64,000 nt of DNA. Origin: Homarus americanus. Lineage: Eukaryota; Arthropoda; Malacostraca; Decapoda; Nephropidae. The notes under the pieces are model-generated. The model did no database searches, was not told the DNA's origin, and was given only the letters and a program-made list of their open reading frames with translations. Location: contig NW_024732238.1 of assembly GCF_018991925.1 (NCBI RefSeq), positions 8,986,460-9,050,459 on the forward strand, given 5' to 3'. The translations under genes were made by a program, and so were the position numbers. Below are positions 12,465 to 21,562 of this stretch, one piece after another (positions within the stretch are counted from its first letter, which is position 1; every line of letters starts with the position of its first letter).

Positions 12465-12477
12465 TGAGACAAAGTGA

Positions 12478-12800
12478 TGAAGACGAGAGATGAGGTCAGT
12501 ATGTGTGGGCGTGAGAGGGATGAAAGGGGTGTGGGCGTGAGAGGGGATGAAGCCAGGGTGTGGGCGCGAGAGGGATGAAGTCAGTATGTGTGTGTGGAGG
12601 GATGAGGTCAGTATGTGTGTGGGCATGAGAGGGATGAGGTCAGTATGTGTGTGGGGCGTGAGAGGGATGAAGTCAGGGTGTGGGCGTGAGAGGGATGAAG
12701 TCAGTACGTGTGTGGACGTTAGAGGGATGAGGTCAGTATGTATGTGTGTGGGCGTGAGAGGGATGAAGCCAGGGTGTGGGCGTGAGAAGGATGAGGCCAG
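12478..12800. repeat. Minisatellite, about 30-35 bp unit
   Basis: The core is GTGTGGGCGTGAGAGGGATG followed by AAGTCAGTAT or AGGTCAGTAT. Spacing varies because the TGTG run changes length. Confidence 0.9.
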
Positions 12801-12960
12801 TATTGACAGCAGTGAGTGGGGGAATGAGAGCAGTGAGTGGGGCATGATAGCAGTGAGTGGGTTATGATAGCAGTGAGCGGGGTATGATAGCTGAGAGTAG
12901 GGAATGACAGCAGTGAGTGGGGAAATGAGTGTAGTGAGTGGGGAATGAGAGGGAACAATG
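12801..12960. repeat. Short-unit tandem repeat, about 21 bp
   Basis: Repeats of GCAGTGAGTGGGGAATGA and near variants such as GGGTATGATAGCAGTGAGC. It directly follows the preceding array. Confidence 0.85.
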
Positions 12961-13020
12961 AGACATGGGATCTCTGGTACCACTATTGATTCTGGTTGAG
13001 CCCGTGACCTCCAACCTTAC

Positions 13021-13039
13021 CAGCCCCCCCCCACACACA

Positions 13040-13080
<41 letters not shown>
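13021..13080. repeat. (CA)n microsatellite, 5' flank of retroelement copy 2
   Basis: A C run followed by (CA)n with a single TA interruption. Recognisable reverse transcriptase coding sequence starts at its end. Confidence 0.95.
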
Positions 13081-13081
<1 letters not shown>

Positions 13082-13675
13082 CAAGGCAGCCTCGTACCGT
13101 CTCTACATGCTACGAAGACTTAGGTCACTTGGGACACCCACGCCAGAGCTGAGGACCATCTACAACGCCTTTATTCTCCCCAAACTAACGTATGCGTCAC
13201 CAGCCTGGTCGTCTTCTCTCAACTCCACCCAACAACGTCAACTGGAGAAGGTACAGAAAAGGGCATGCAGAATCATGCTCGGCGCAGAATACTCCGGCTA
13301 CACCAACGCTCTCTCCACCCTGGAAATGCCATCCCTCAGTGACCTCCACCACCAAGCACTGGAAAGGTTTGGCCGTGGATTACTGCACCACCCTCGCCAT
13401 CGCCACCTCCTGCAGCCCCCCACCCAACTCGCGCAGTCCACCACTACAACAAAATTCAGCCCATAAGAGCCCGCACCGATAGATATAAGAACAGCACCAT
13501 CCCATCTATTGTTAAAATAATAAACAACTCCTGATTTATGTACTGTACAGCCCTGTAAATGTATTCAATGCATATTATATCATTATGTCTAAATCAAATG
13601 TAAGTCTGTATATTTTCAACCACCGGCTGCAACTCTATTAATAAACCGTTTAAATTATTATTATTATTATTATTA
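13081..13675 (+). mobile_element. 5'-truncated non-LTR retrotransposon, copy 2: end of reverse transcriptase and 3' UTR
   Basis: The frame starting at 13107 (open upstream to about 13083) encodes the C-terminal part of a non-LTR retrotransposon polyprotein. It contains LRRLRSLGTPTPEL, then FILPKLTYASPAWSSSLN, then LEKVQKRACRIML, which aligns by eye with the same region of the long copy near 36955-37120. A frameshift near 13440 separates it from the C-terminal IQPIRARTDRYKNS segment, which ends at a TGA near 13533. The 3' UTR ends with GTATATTTTCAACC, the GGCTGC motif and AATAAACCG. (TTA)n and a long (CA)n tract follow. The catalytic motifs lie upstream of the truncation and are absent, so this copy is dead. 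Confidence 0.85.
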
Positions 13676-13724
13676 CATACACACTGCACACACACGCACA
13701 AACACACACTGCACACACACGCAC

Positions 13725-13769
<45 letters not shown>

Positions 13770-13880
13770 CACACACACACACATACTGCACACACACACA
13801 CACACACATACTGCACACACACACACACACACACATACTGCACACACACACACACACACTGCACACACACACGCACACAT
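13676..13880. repeat. (CA)n microsatellite with TGCACA and CATACTG interruptions
   Basis: This (CA)n tract is both the 3' flank of retroelement copy 2 and the 5' flank of copy 3. TGCACA interruptions recur at changing intervals. Minus-strand Cys/Val frames are spurious. Confidence 0.97.
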
Positions 13881-13881
13881 C

Positions 13882-14064
13882 CTTGACCACCGAAGGGTCA
13901 AGACGTACCTGGCGCTCCTCTCCGAGCAGCCAGGTCAACTGTTAAGTTGGCCCATACCAACCCCCTCCCCTGAACCCTCCTCCCCACCAGAATATCAACA
14001 AGTTCTCGCCAGAAGTTACAATTTCATTGAGGAAAGGAACGGAACCAGTGTTAAACAGAGGTGA
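13882..14064 (+). pseudogene. Unidentified open-frame fragment in the leader of copy 3
   Basis: A 60-codon frame without ATG runs out of the (CA)n tract and ends at TGA 14062-14064. It has ordinary amino-acid composition, unlike the surrounding repeats: LDHRRVKTYLALLSEQPG early, SPPEYQQVLARSYNFIEE late. It could be the C-terminal end of a retrotransposon ORF1 or a captured host exon. I do not recognise the family. Confidence 0.3.
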
Positions 14065-14239
14065 ACAGTGGTGACCAGTGCTTAAGTCAGCGAGAACAAC
14101 TCAACAGTAACAGTCTTTCCCAACTTAACCTTCACACAGTGAGGTCCCAGGTACCCGGTGATAACGGCCCGTGAGACCCAACAACAACCAGCGATGTGTT
14201 AATCCGTCTACGATAGGAAGGCCTAAGACCAAACCTCAC

Positions 14240-14722
14240 TCATATAACACCATCTGTGAAGGAATTACTACACCACGTCAAGTCCCTCATCACACCATCT
14301 GTGAGGGAATTACTACACCATGTGAGGTCCCTCATAACACCATCTGTGAGGGAATTACTACACCACGTCAGGCCCCTCATAACACCATCTGTGAGGGAAT
14401 TACTACACCACGTAATGCCCCTCATAACACCATCTGTGAGGGAGTTACTACACCACGTGAGGCCCCTCATAACACCATCTGTGAAGTAATTACTACACCA
14501 CGTGAGGTCCCTCATAACACCATCTGTGAGGTAATTACTACACCACGTGAGGTCCCTCATAACACCATCCGTGAGGGAATTACTACACCACGTGAGGCCC
14601 CTCATAACACCATCTGCGAGGGAATTACTACACCACGCCAGGTCCCTCATAACACCATCTGAGGGAACTACTACACCACGTGAGTTCCTCCTAACACCAT
14701 CTGGGAGGGAGTTACTACACTA
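14240..14722. repeat. 45-bp minisatellite, hairpin-forming unit (array B)
   Basis: The same unit as array A at 8951-9583, with its own variants (TGTGAAGTAATTAC and TGTGAGGTAATTAC units near 14481 and 14526). The last two units (about 14655-14722) are shortened by 3-6 bp. Two arrays of one unit, both ahead of the same 3' tail, show that the array travels with the element. Confidence 0.93.
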
Positions 14723-14887
14723 CGAGTTTGCTGTTGAACACCTACAATAATCTGTATGTTCATTGTATGTTCCTTTACCTTTCTCTAATGAAGGCTTTTG
14801 TTAAACCACCAATGTATGTAATAAGTCATTTATGTCCAATGTATATTTTCAGCCTTCGGGCTGCAGAATTTTTTCAATAAACCGTTA

Positions 14888-14918
<31 letters not shown>

Positions 14919-14919
<1 letters not shown>

Positions 14920-15008
14920 ACACACACCCACACCCACACACACACACACGCACACGCACACACTGCACACACACGCGCACACGCACACACACACACACAC
15001 ACACACAT
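14919..15008. repeat. (CA)n microsatellite between copy 3 and an opposite-strand retrotransposon
   Basis: (CA)n with CCCACA and CGCACA interruptions. Confidence 0.95.
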
Positions 15009-16083
15009 ACTTTGCTGTCACTCGGAATCAGGTGAGACGATCATCCAGCCATGATACAATGATATGGGTTATTAGGGATGTCACCTAGGTTGGTGAATTT
15101 TGAGGTGACTAAAGAGACGGGACCCGCAGCGTCGTTCACATTCGTCGCACATGTGGAGGGCTCCATCTACTGCGGGAGGGGCGGTGGCAGCGTCTTTCCG
15201 GCGTTGCCACTTGTCTGCCTCGGTTTGCAGTCAGGCTAACTCGAAAGCATTGACACCTTCTCGTGTGGTGCTCCTCCAAGCGTTACGATGTGGAGTAATC
15301 GACTCCCAGGTAAGGGGGTCGATTTGACACTTTTTCAGGTTTTTCTTAAGACTATCCTTATACCTTTTCAATTGCCCGCCGGTGTTACGTTTATCATTCG
15401 TTAGGTGACTGTAAAGTAGCTGCTTTGGTAGTCTGCTGTCGTCCATGCGGGTAACATGGCCAGTCCAACGTAGTTATGGATAATGGTAGCCTCGATGCTC
15501 GATGGTGTCAGCAAGAATACTGGCATTTATTCACTTGTCTTCCCAGCGAACTCGGAGGATGGAAAGTAGACTACGTTGGTGAAAGTTTTCAAGTGCCTTG
15601 AGGTGCCTCCTGTATGTGACCCATGTATCACTGCCATACAGCAGGGTGGGGAGGACCACTGTTCGATTTATGTGCAACTTTGTATATAATTTCAGTTCCC
15701 TACAGCTGAAGACACGTGCATGGAGTCTGCCAAAGGCTTGAGATGCACATCTGATCCGATGCTGAATCTCTTCATCAATGTTTGTGGTGGTTGACAGGTG
15801 GGAGCCGAGATACTGAAAGTGGGTTACATTAAGGTGGATGGATGGTAGAGGTGTGGCTTAAACCAGGGAAGGGCTGAAAGAGAATCTGAGTCTTACGTAC
15901 ACCCACTAAAAAATTATTCGGCACCCTCACGGTGTGATACAATATGACACGGGTGCCGAATAATTTTTTAGTGGGTGTACATTCACGTCAAGGCCGAAGT
16001 GTGCATTCGCACCTGCGTAGGTGTTCAGGATCTCCTGCAGGTCGCGTTCAGTGTGAGCGACTAGTGTGAGGTCGTCTGCATTT

Positions 16084-16084
<1 letters not shown>
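15009..16084 (-). mobile_element. Non-LTR retrotransposon fragment (family with ADD-type reverse transcriptase), copy A
   Basis: Read on the minus strand, the element starts near 16084 with the reverse transcriptase motif ADDLTLVAHTERDLQEIL (about 16075-16020), where the usual Phe or Tyr before ADD is Asn. It continues through KTQIL (15896-15881), VVLPTLLYGSDTW near 15655-15620 and the C-terminal MDDSRLPKQLLYSHLTNDKR (from 15446), ending in a 3' UTR near 15009. It is interrupted by a 78-bp palindromic element at 15900-15977, and stop codons break the frame elsewhere. Both ends abut (CA)n on the plus strand. The clade is uncertain; the C-terminal block is of the kind found in elements resembling RTE or CR1 relatives. 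Confidence 0.75.
15898..15979. mobile_element. Miniature TA-flanked inverted-repeat element (MITE) inside a retrotransposon
   Basis: The 78-bp element (15900-15977) consists of perfect 27-bp terminal inverted repeats (15900-15926 and 15951-15977) around a 24-bp centre, starting CACCCACTAAAAAATT. TA dinucleotides lie on both sides (15898-15899 and 15978-15979). On the minus strand, the retrotransposon frame reads D-V-N-V up to the right edge and resumes R-K-T-Q-I-L at the left edge. Removing the element plus one TA gives a continuous frame. A TA target duplication is the hallmark of Tc1/mariner-type and some other DNA transposons. Confidence 0.85.

Positions 16085-16118
<34 letters not shown>
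16085..16118. repeat. (CA)n microsatellite
   Basis: An uninterrupted (CA)n run at the 5' boundary of copy A. It falls directly beside the ADD motif codons. Confidence 0.97.
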
Positions 16119-16122
<4 letters not shown>

Positions 16123-16239
16123 TTAGTTACAAGCGGCGCTGACAGTCCCACCGAGGCGAAACCTTCTGTTTGGAGAATCGTGAGCCCCTTCTGTACTTAC
16201 ATCATAAAGAGACATGACCAGTCTTCTCCAAAACATTGT

Positions 16240-16470
16240 ACTTCGTAACTACCGGTAATCAAGTCTTAACTACCGGCAGTCCAGTCTTAACTACTGGCAG
16301 TCCAGTCTTAACTACCAGCAGTCCAGTCTTAACTACCGGCAGTCCAGTCTTAACTACCGGGAGTCAAGTCTTAACTACCGGGAGTCCAGTCTTAACTACC
16401 GGGAGTCCAGTCTTAACTACCGGGAGTCCAGTCTTAACTACCGGGAGTCAAGTCTTAACTACGTTTCTGG
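16240..16470. repeat. 21-bp minisatellite
   Basis: About ten units of GTCCAGTCTTAACTACCGG plus two bases, alternating GCA and GGA endings. The period of 21 keeps a plus-strand frame open (VLTTGSP repeated), which is a by-product. Confidence 0.95.
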
Positions 16471-16559
16471 ACATACTGATGGTGTGGACTCGCTACCCCC
16501 GCCCCTCCGCCCTCGTTACCGTCATGACTAGTCCTTTATTTACACCTCCTGGCTGAACA

Positions 16560-16850
16560 ATGTTTCTTCCCCCGTCACTCTCCCACCCTCTCTGTCTCCC
16601 TCCCACCTTGTTCCTCCCACTCTTTCTCCCTGTTCCTCTTACTCAGTCCCTCTCCCTCTCATTCCCTGCCCCTCTCCCTCTTACTTTCTCTTCCACTCTC
16701 TCACCCTACCCTTCTCACTCTCCTTTCCTCTCCTTCCCGCTCACCCTCTCACCCTCCCTCCCTGTCTCTTCCTCTCACCTTCCCGGCCTCCCTGTCCTTC
16801 CCACTCACCCCCTCTCCCACTCTTCCTGGCTAATTCACTATTTCTCGTTG
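16560..16850. repeat. CT-rich low-complexity tract
   Basis: Plus-strand pyrimidine-rich DNA with recurring TCTCCCTC and CTCACCCTC. There is no strict period. The serine/proline/leucine-rich open frame at 16560-17042 is compositional. Confidence 0.8.
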
Positions 16851-17199
16851 CTCTCATTAAGGGAGAGTTGCGGCCTTGCCTCACGCTCCACTGACCGCCA
16901 ACTATCCCAGATAAAACCTTCCTTTGAGGGTGAAGCTCCACCTTCTACAACTTCACCTGAGCGTCCCCAAAGGTTGGAGGAGTATCTGTGCGAGGGAGCC
17001 CCCGACACCTACTACACGAAGGAGAGAAACATAATTATATGACGAAAATTGTGGAGTATGAGAGGGATGATCTACGGTGGCTCAACACTGCTGGTTCAAA
17101 CGGGGTGGTGGGTGTAGCTAAAGCCTGGCTGACCCTCTCACACCCGCCAGCATTTACACGCGTGTGCACACGCACACAAAAATAAACACTACTACAACT
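16851..17199. other. Unique spacer
   Basis: No gene recognised. It ends in a CA-rich stretch (about 17155-17180: CACGCGTGTGCACACGCACA) ahead of the next retrotransposon copy. Confidence 0.5.
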
Positions 17200-17885
17200 C
17201 GTACTGTACTTTGCTATCACTCGGATTCGAGTATGACGATCATCCAGCTGTGATACAATGATATGACTTATTCAAGATGTCACCTTCGTTGGTGAGCTCT
17301 GAGGTGACCTGAGATATCGATACGGGACCGGCAGGGCCGTCCACAGATGTTGCTGTGTGGAGGGCTATATCTTATGCGGGAAGGGCGGCGGCAGCGTCTT
17401 TCCGGCACTGGCACTTGTTTGCCTCGGTATGCAGTCGGGCTAACTCGAAAATATTGACGCCTTTTCGCGTGGTGCTCCTCCAAGCATTACGGTGTGGAGT
17501 GATCGTCTCCCAGGTGAGGGGGTCGATTTGGCACGTTTTCAGGTTTGTCTTAAGACTATCCTTATACCTCTTCCGTTGCCCGCCAGCATTACGTTAACCA
17601 TTCGTTTGGTGACTGTAAAGTAGCAGCTTTGGCAGTCTACTTTCGTCTATGCCTGTAACATGGCCAGTCCAACATAATTGTTCATGGATAATGGTGAAAA
17701 ATTAAGTGCCTTGAGGTGCCTTGAACCATGTCTCGCTGCCATACAGCAGGATGGGGAGGACCACTGATCGATATACTTGCAGCTTTGTAGATAATTTCCG
17801 CTCCTACAGCTGAAAACACGGGTACAGGGTCTGCCATAAGCTAGAGATGCACATCTAATCCGATGTTGAATCTCTTCATCGATGA
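17200..17885 (-). mobile_element. Non-LTR retrotransposon fragment, copy B (same family as copy A)
   Basis: This segment aligns by eye to copy A (15009-15790) in the same orientation. Shared landmarks are ACTTTGCTATCACTCGGA at the 3' edge, AGGGCGGCGGCAGCGTCTTT, GTGGTGCTCCTCCAAGC, and the CATGGCCAGTCCAAC block. It differs by substitutions and small deletions and has no open frame of useful length. The sequence ends at a (CGTA)n microsatellite at its 5' side. It covers only the C-terminal and 3' UTR part. Confidence 0.8.
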
Positions 17886-17916
17886 TACACGTACGTACGT
17901 ACGTACATACACATAC
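17886..17916. repeat. (ACGT)n microsatellite
   Basis: ACACGTACGTACGTACGTAC passing into ATACACATAC. It abuts the 5' end of retrotransposon copy B. Confidence 0.9.
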
Positions 17917-17949
17917 AATGTCGGCGAGATACTGACCTGACTAACTGTT

Positions 17950-19090
17950 CTTCTAGTAAATCCTTCTGGTCCTAAACCAAAAACATGTTATTAACTTCTG
18001 CAACTCCCTCTTTTCCTCCTCTCTTCCGACCTGATAACTCTATAGTCAACTCTCCCCCTGATAAAGCCAATCTCTTTGGCACCTTATTCTCCTCTAACTC
18101 CACCTTAGACGATTCCAACTCTATCCCTCCTGCTCCCCCTACTGAACCTATGCACTTTCCTATAATCTCCACTTGTATGGTTGCTGGTGTGTTACCCAGA
18201 TTGGATGCGAGTAAGATGCATTAACAGGACGGAATACCCCCTCGTGTTCTGAAATTCTGGCCCCTGTGCTTACTCGTCAAAACCCAAACTTTTCCTTCTT
18301 CTTGGCAGCATATCTTGGTTCAGCCCATCCCGAAGACGGGTGACCATTCCAATCCCTCTAACTATCGCTCCATTGCCCTAACCTCATCCCTCTCTAAGAT
18401 TTTCGAAACTATCTTAAACTTTCATTTTCTCCGGATTGTGTCAGATGCACCACCTTTGGTCATCCTCTCTTAGGGATTGTGGGGAAACTTTCGTCATGGC
18501 CCTCGACATCTCCAAAGCATTTGACAGAGTATGGCACAAGTCTTTGCTTTCTAAACTTTCCTTTTATGGTTTCTCCCCCCACCCTCACTTTGTTCTCTAA
18601 ATTCTAGCTTCCTTGAGAACCGAACCATGGCAGTTGTTGTCGAGGGACCGATCTCTCACTCTTTCTCAACCAATAGTGGTGTCCCACAGGGTTCTGTTCT
18701 TTCACCTACTCTCTTCTTCCTTTTAATCAATGATTTACTTCACACTAGGACTAATTCTATCCATTCTTACGCTGATGATTCTACTTCACTCTTCACATTT
18801 TTCCCTTCCCCCTAATTCTCAAACTAGATCTATTTCTAGAGCTGATATCCTTTCATCTATCAATGCGGATCTGTGCAGCATCTCCGAATGGGGAGGTAGA
18901 AACTTGGTTAAATTCAATACTAGTAATCAAACACAGTACAGTATTTACCAATTACTCTTTCCAAATTAGATGATCTCCCACCAATCACATTTCAGGATGC
19001 AACCATTCTGCCAAATTCTAAAATAGAAATGCTAGGCCTCACCATTTCCTCAATATGTCATGGAAGCCACATACCCACAACATTGCTACT
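17950..19090 (+). mobile_element. Jockey-like non-LTR reverse transcriptase fragment, broken frame
   Basis: Pieces in different frames follow the order of a Jockey/CR1-superfamily reverse transcriptase. SSNSTLDDSNSIPPAPP lies near 18092-18140, then PIPKTGDHSNPSNYRSIALT near 18327-18385, motif A as ALDISKAFDRVWHKSLLSK near 18501-18557, NSGVPQGSVLSPTLFFLLIN near 18673-18731, and motif C HSYADDST near 18758-18781. The C-terminal thumb follows, for example INADLCSISEWG near 18859-18894. All three catalytic motifs A, B and C are visible, but frameshifts and stops (for example near 18225, 18470, 18600 and 18815) show a dead copy. No endonuclease domain is seen upstream. Confidence 0.85.
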
Positions 19091-19195
19091 TCTACTACAA
19101 CAGTTGCTCAACAAGATATAACACGAGATAATACAAATCGTCAAAAACTAAGATCAGCAAACAAAAATCATTAATTATCCTCGCCTCATTCAGAC

Positions 19196-20626
19196 ATGGC
19201 TTGGATATCACTACTCCTGTCGGTCTGGAGCGCGGTGACAACAACCGCATCCCCAGCAGACGTCGTCAAAACTGGAACTTTAGTTGCCTCACTAGGCAAA
19301 GTACTAGTACAAGACGTTGTAACTGTCAAGTACGAGCTCCATGACTTAATGCGCATGCCAGTGCATCTGAGGTCAATAGCTGTCCACATTGAAACAGCTA
19401 TGCACACCCAGCAAGATCTCGAACAACAGTCTACCATCTCTACAACACTCCGTCAGACCACTACACTTCAGAACGACCGTATGAATAGTCTACTCAAATG
19501 AGTAAATACTGTATCACTTCGAGGGAAAGCTACCGATATCTCCTGAAGACATGGGATGAATGTTCATTCTCAGCGGCGTCAAAAACGTGGTCTGTTTCAT
19601 TTTGTTGGTTTAATAAGTAACACCCTGTTTGGTAGGGCAACCGCCAAAGATGTAGATAACTAGGGAACCGAATGAATGTAGTTTCAGAAGTGGTTATAAA
19701 ATAGAATAGGGCCATTAAACAGTCCTACAAGGCAGTACAAAGTCTGTTGTCCAGGGATTCACCCGGTCAGCATCTACACTGGAATGGCTACTCTGTTTTC
19801 CAGAATATATGCATGCAGCTGAAGCCTCTGTGCAAGCATTCACAGATACCAACAGTAGGCTCATAGCTGATCTAGTGAATGCAGGGTTAGGTCGTGTTAA
19901 TGCACAGCAGTTGCCAATTAGTCAACTTATTGCCGCTTCACATATAGCTGAAACTAAATATCATCTAACTCCAATCTTTCAGGAGCATGAAGTGGAATAC
20001 TATTACCCCTTATTAGAGGCAGCCTTAACACATAAGGAAATACTAATACACATTCCACTAAAACCACAAAAGAAGTTTAATGCATGGCATTTGGAACCAT
20101 TTCTATTGAAGGCAAATGACGATCTTTTGATTCTTAACAAACTGAAATAATTGTGGTTTCAGAAAATTTTTCGTTAGTTGCTGTGACTAAGCATGAAGTC
20201 CTAAATCATTGTAAGTCAACATACTTACACTTGCTTGCATGTCCTGCTTATGCTTTGGCTTTCACACGGGCTGCAGAAGCTACTTGTGAATTAGCTATAG
20301 TACAAACTAATGCCTCTACAGCTCTACAACAAAGTGAAAACACTCCAATACCTCATAGGTTAGTGTTTCACGCACATGTAAATAATGTGCAATATTGTTA
20401 TTTTCCAAATCAAACCAGCGTGATAATCATGCGTCAGGGTGTAGGTAAACATTTAGTGGTAGAAGGTTATCATATAGCACCAAGCTATTGTGAGCTTAGC
20501 AGTAATGCAATCACAACCTTGCCTACTCCCCATCATCTCGCATGTGTCACAAACATTACTTCTGAGCTGGTACCCATACCATTTTTTCCTGAATATAAAT
20601 TTCAGCAGCCTTCATATTGTCTCTGA
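19196..20626 (+). pseudogene. Envelope/fusion-protein-like gene (errantivirus Env or baculovirus F type), decayed
   Basis: The frame starts with a plausible signal peptide (MAWISLLLSVWSAVTTTAS) at 19196. About 130 codons later in the same frame comes a furin-type basic site, QRRQKR (19571-19588), followed directly by a hydrophobic, glycine-rich GLFHFVG segment (from 19589) that resembles the fusion peptide of baculovirus F and insect errantivirus Env proteins. The spacing fits their F2 subunit. Breaks are TGA at 19499-19501, a second TGA near 19544, TAG at 19661-19663, a frameshift before 19809 and another near 20150. The downstream frames (19809-20150, 20153-20626) are about 113 and 157 codons, the second rich in spaced cysteines as expected of an ectodomain. 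A transmembrane segment is not seen before an (AT)n tract at 20796. No gag, pol or LTRs are recognised nearby. I infer an old retroviral-like or viral env copy. Confidence 0.65.
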
Positions 20627-20795
20627 TAAGCTTAAACTTATATCTTACATTAATGAAACACAGTTTCCTGACTTCCAGGATTTTTTCCTTTATATTATCT
20701 TCCAATGTAATCCTACCTGATTTCATTATACCTGCCATCATATTTATCAGTTCCTTGATTGTTATGACAATTTGTTACTGAAAACTGTCCTCTAG

Positions 20796-20796
20796 G

Positions 20797-20850
<54 letters not shown>
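20796..20850. repeat. (AT)n microsatellite
   Basis: A pure AT dinucleotide run. Confidence 0.97.
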
Positions 20851-20856
20851 CATTTG

Positions 20857-20980
20857 CACACAGACATACACATGCACATTCGTATACACATGCATATACA
20901 AACACACACACACACACACACACATGCGCATCAAAAACATATACACACACACATAAGAAACACAATTGCGCGCGCGCACG

Positions 20981-21017
<37 letters not shown>

Positions 21018-21083
21018 ATGCACACACATACATACGCGCACACATACATACATACATACATACATACATACATACATACAAAA
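20857..21083. repeat. Compound (CA)n, (GC)n and (CATA)n microsatellite
   Basis: CA runs with CATGCACA and GTATACACATGC interruptions, a GCGCGCGCACGCACGC stretch near 20969 and (CATA)n at 21048-21079. Long frames on both strands are spurious. Confidence 0.95.
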
Positions 21084-21324
21084 CACACACATCACATTTA
21101 TTACGTCGTCAGTCAATTGTGAAACAGGACAAAAGATAATTATTAACGACTGGTAATTGACTCTATGATAATGGTAAAAGAATTGACACTGTAGTGACGG
21201 TCAACATCAACAGCATATGGAACAACCTGATACTGTGTGTGTGTGTGTCTGTACTTGCATGTGTGTTTCTGTACGTACAGTGAATGTGTTGCGTCTAACA
21301 ACTGTAAAATAAGATAAACTCTAC
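21084..21324. other. Spacer with a short (GT)n run
   Basis: A (GT)n stretch lies at about 21234-21250. No gene is seen. Confidence 0.55.
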
Positions 21325-21562
21325 ACTGTAAAAATCTTACCCTTGAATATTACAGCAGTTCACTGTAAAAATCTACGGTTGGCCACCGTATTTCGTTTTT
21401 TTCGGTGATTTTCGTTAGTTCCGCGTTTTACAGTGACACCGTTGTATCGTCTGCTTTGACATTTACGGACGACGTAAGTTAAGCACTGTACATTTTACGA
21501 TGGAACACTGGCAACAGGGCTGCCAGTATTCCACTGTAAAATTTACGGTAAATTTTTACAGT
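21325..21562. mobile_element. Possible MITE with 11-bp terminal inverted repeats
   Basis: ACTGTAAAAAT at 21325-21335 and ATTTTTACAGT at 21552-21562 are exact inverted repeats. Internal copies of CACTGTAAAAATCTACGG (21361) and CACTGTAAAATTTACGG (about 21531) give sub-terminal repeats. Similar CACTGTAAAA termini occur in animal non-autonomous DNA transposons. I could not identify a clear target-site duplication. Confidence 0.45.

Larger units (their letters stand above)
13881..14918 (+). mobile_element. Non-autonomous retroelement, copy 3 of the (CA)n-bounded family
   Basis: The element starts at the end of a (CA)n tract. It has a unique leader of about 360 bp (13881-14240), an array of about 11 units of the same 45-bp repeat seen in copy 1, and a 3' region matching copy 1 closely from about 14745 (TGTATGTTCCTTTACC, then CTAATGAAGGCTTTTG). 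The shared terminal motif AATAAACCGTTAATT lies near 14876-14890, then (TTA)n to 14918, then (CA)n to about 15008. Copy 1 lacks the leader, so this copy may show more of the intact 5' part. Confidence 0.72.

Noticed and set aside
13594..13938. Cys/Val-rich minus-strand frames
   Set aside because: Pure (CA)n translation.
20556..20741. Minus-strand 61-codon frame opposite the env-like pseudogene
   Set aside because: It is antisense to the recognised gene remnant and has no features of its own.
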